This document shows positions 5,653 to 5,710 of a stretch of DNA of 5,710 nucleotides, piece by piece (the first letter of the stretch is position 1; every line of letters starts with the position of its first letter). Source of the DNA: CAZHSN01 sp964535125 (GTDB lineage Bacteria; Armatimonadota; HRBIN16); NCBI GenBank assembly GCA_964535125.1, contig CAZHSN010000212.1, positions 1 through 5,710 on the forward strand. Reading direction: 5' to 3'. Under the pieces are notes generated by a model. It worked only from the letters and a program-made list of their open reading frames with translations, was not told the DNA's origin and ran no database searches. The position numbers were made by a program, and so were the translations under genes.

Positions 5653-5710
5653 CCCGATTGTGAGCCGGCCGTTGATGGGTTTCGTTACGTTACAGCCGTT
5701 CAAGACATAC
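5650..5710 (+). other. in-frame amber codon and open continuation of the TIM-barrel gene
   Basis: TAG at 5650-5652 follows YWLMRS; the next 19 codons in the same frame contain no stop and read PDCEPAVDGFRYVTAVQDI, of similar composition to the gene. TAC or TAT (Tyr) in place of TAG would give Ser-Tyr-Pro, a natural strand-to-loop transition in such barrels. The +1 frame is also open here but is closed by TGA at 5639. The region is too short to prove coding. Confidence 0.5.

Noticed and set aside
1..5710. CRISPR array, insertion sequence or prophage boundary
   Set aside because: No regularly spaced repeats, transposase, terminal inverted repeats or integrase were seen. ssrA 3' ends are common integration sites, but that end lies outside the window.

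Overview
The window reads as GC-rich bacterial chromosome. It carries a transfer-messenger RNA gene (ssrA) on the minus strand and four genes on the plus strand. The lineage cannot be fixed from the sequence. A GC-rich genome, a very short Thermus-like tmRNA tag ending YALAA, and uncharacterised glycosidase-like genes would fit Chloroflexota or a neighbouring deep-branching phylum, but this is a low-confidence guess.

Layout. Bases 1-338 (minus) are tmRNA, lacking only about 16 bases of its 3' end, which lies off the left edge. Its promoter faces left at 358-386. A TetR-family repressor gene (474-1109, plus) diverges from it. A 30-bp imperfect palindrome (438-467) covers the proposed repressor promoter and transcription start. 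The repressor gene overlaps by 14 bases an alpha/beta hydrolase gene (1096-1998), forming a compact two-gene, probably self-regulated unit. A GC-rich hairpin spans the hydrolase stop codon (1981-2017).

After a 97-base gap come two closely coupled genes. The first (2096-4855) encodes a 919-residue protein of unrecognised family. Its apparent architecture is an N-terminal helical part, a beta-rich domain, an alpha-helical toroid-like domain, and two tandem related beta modules; this resembles the build of some glycoside hydrolases. The second starts 2 bases later (4858) and encodes a TIM-barrel, glycoside-hydrolase-like protein. Its frame is cut by an amber codon at 5650-5652, but the same frame stays open to the window edge and reads as a plausible continuation. 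That gene is probably longer, and either carries a nonsense mutation, a sequence error, or a readthrough codon.

How they might work together. The TetR/hydrolase pair looks like a one-component sensor controlling an enzyme for a small ester, lactone, epoxide or similar compound. The 2096/4858 pair looks like a cytoplasmic, carbohydrate-directed unit, since neither protein has a signal peptide. No transporter or known marker gene is present to name the substrate. The ssrA gene is housekeeping (ribosome rescue) and not functionally linked to the rest.
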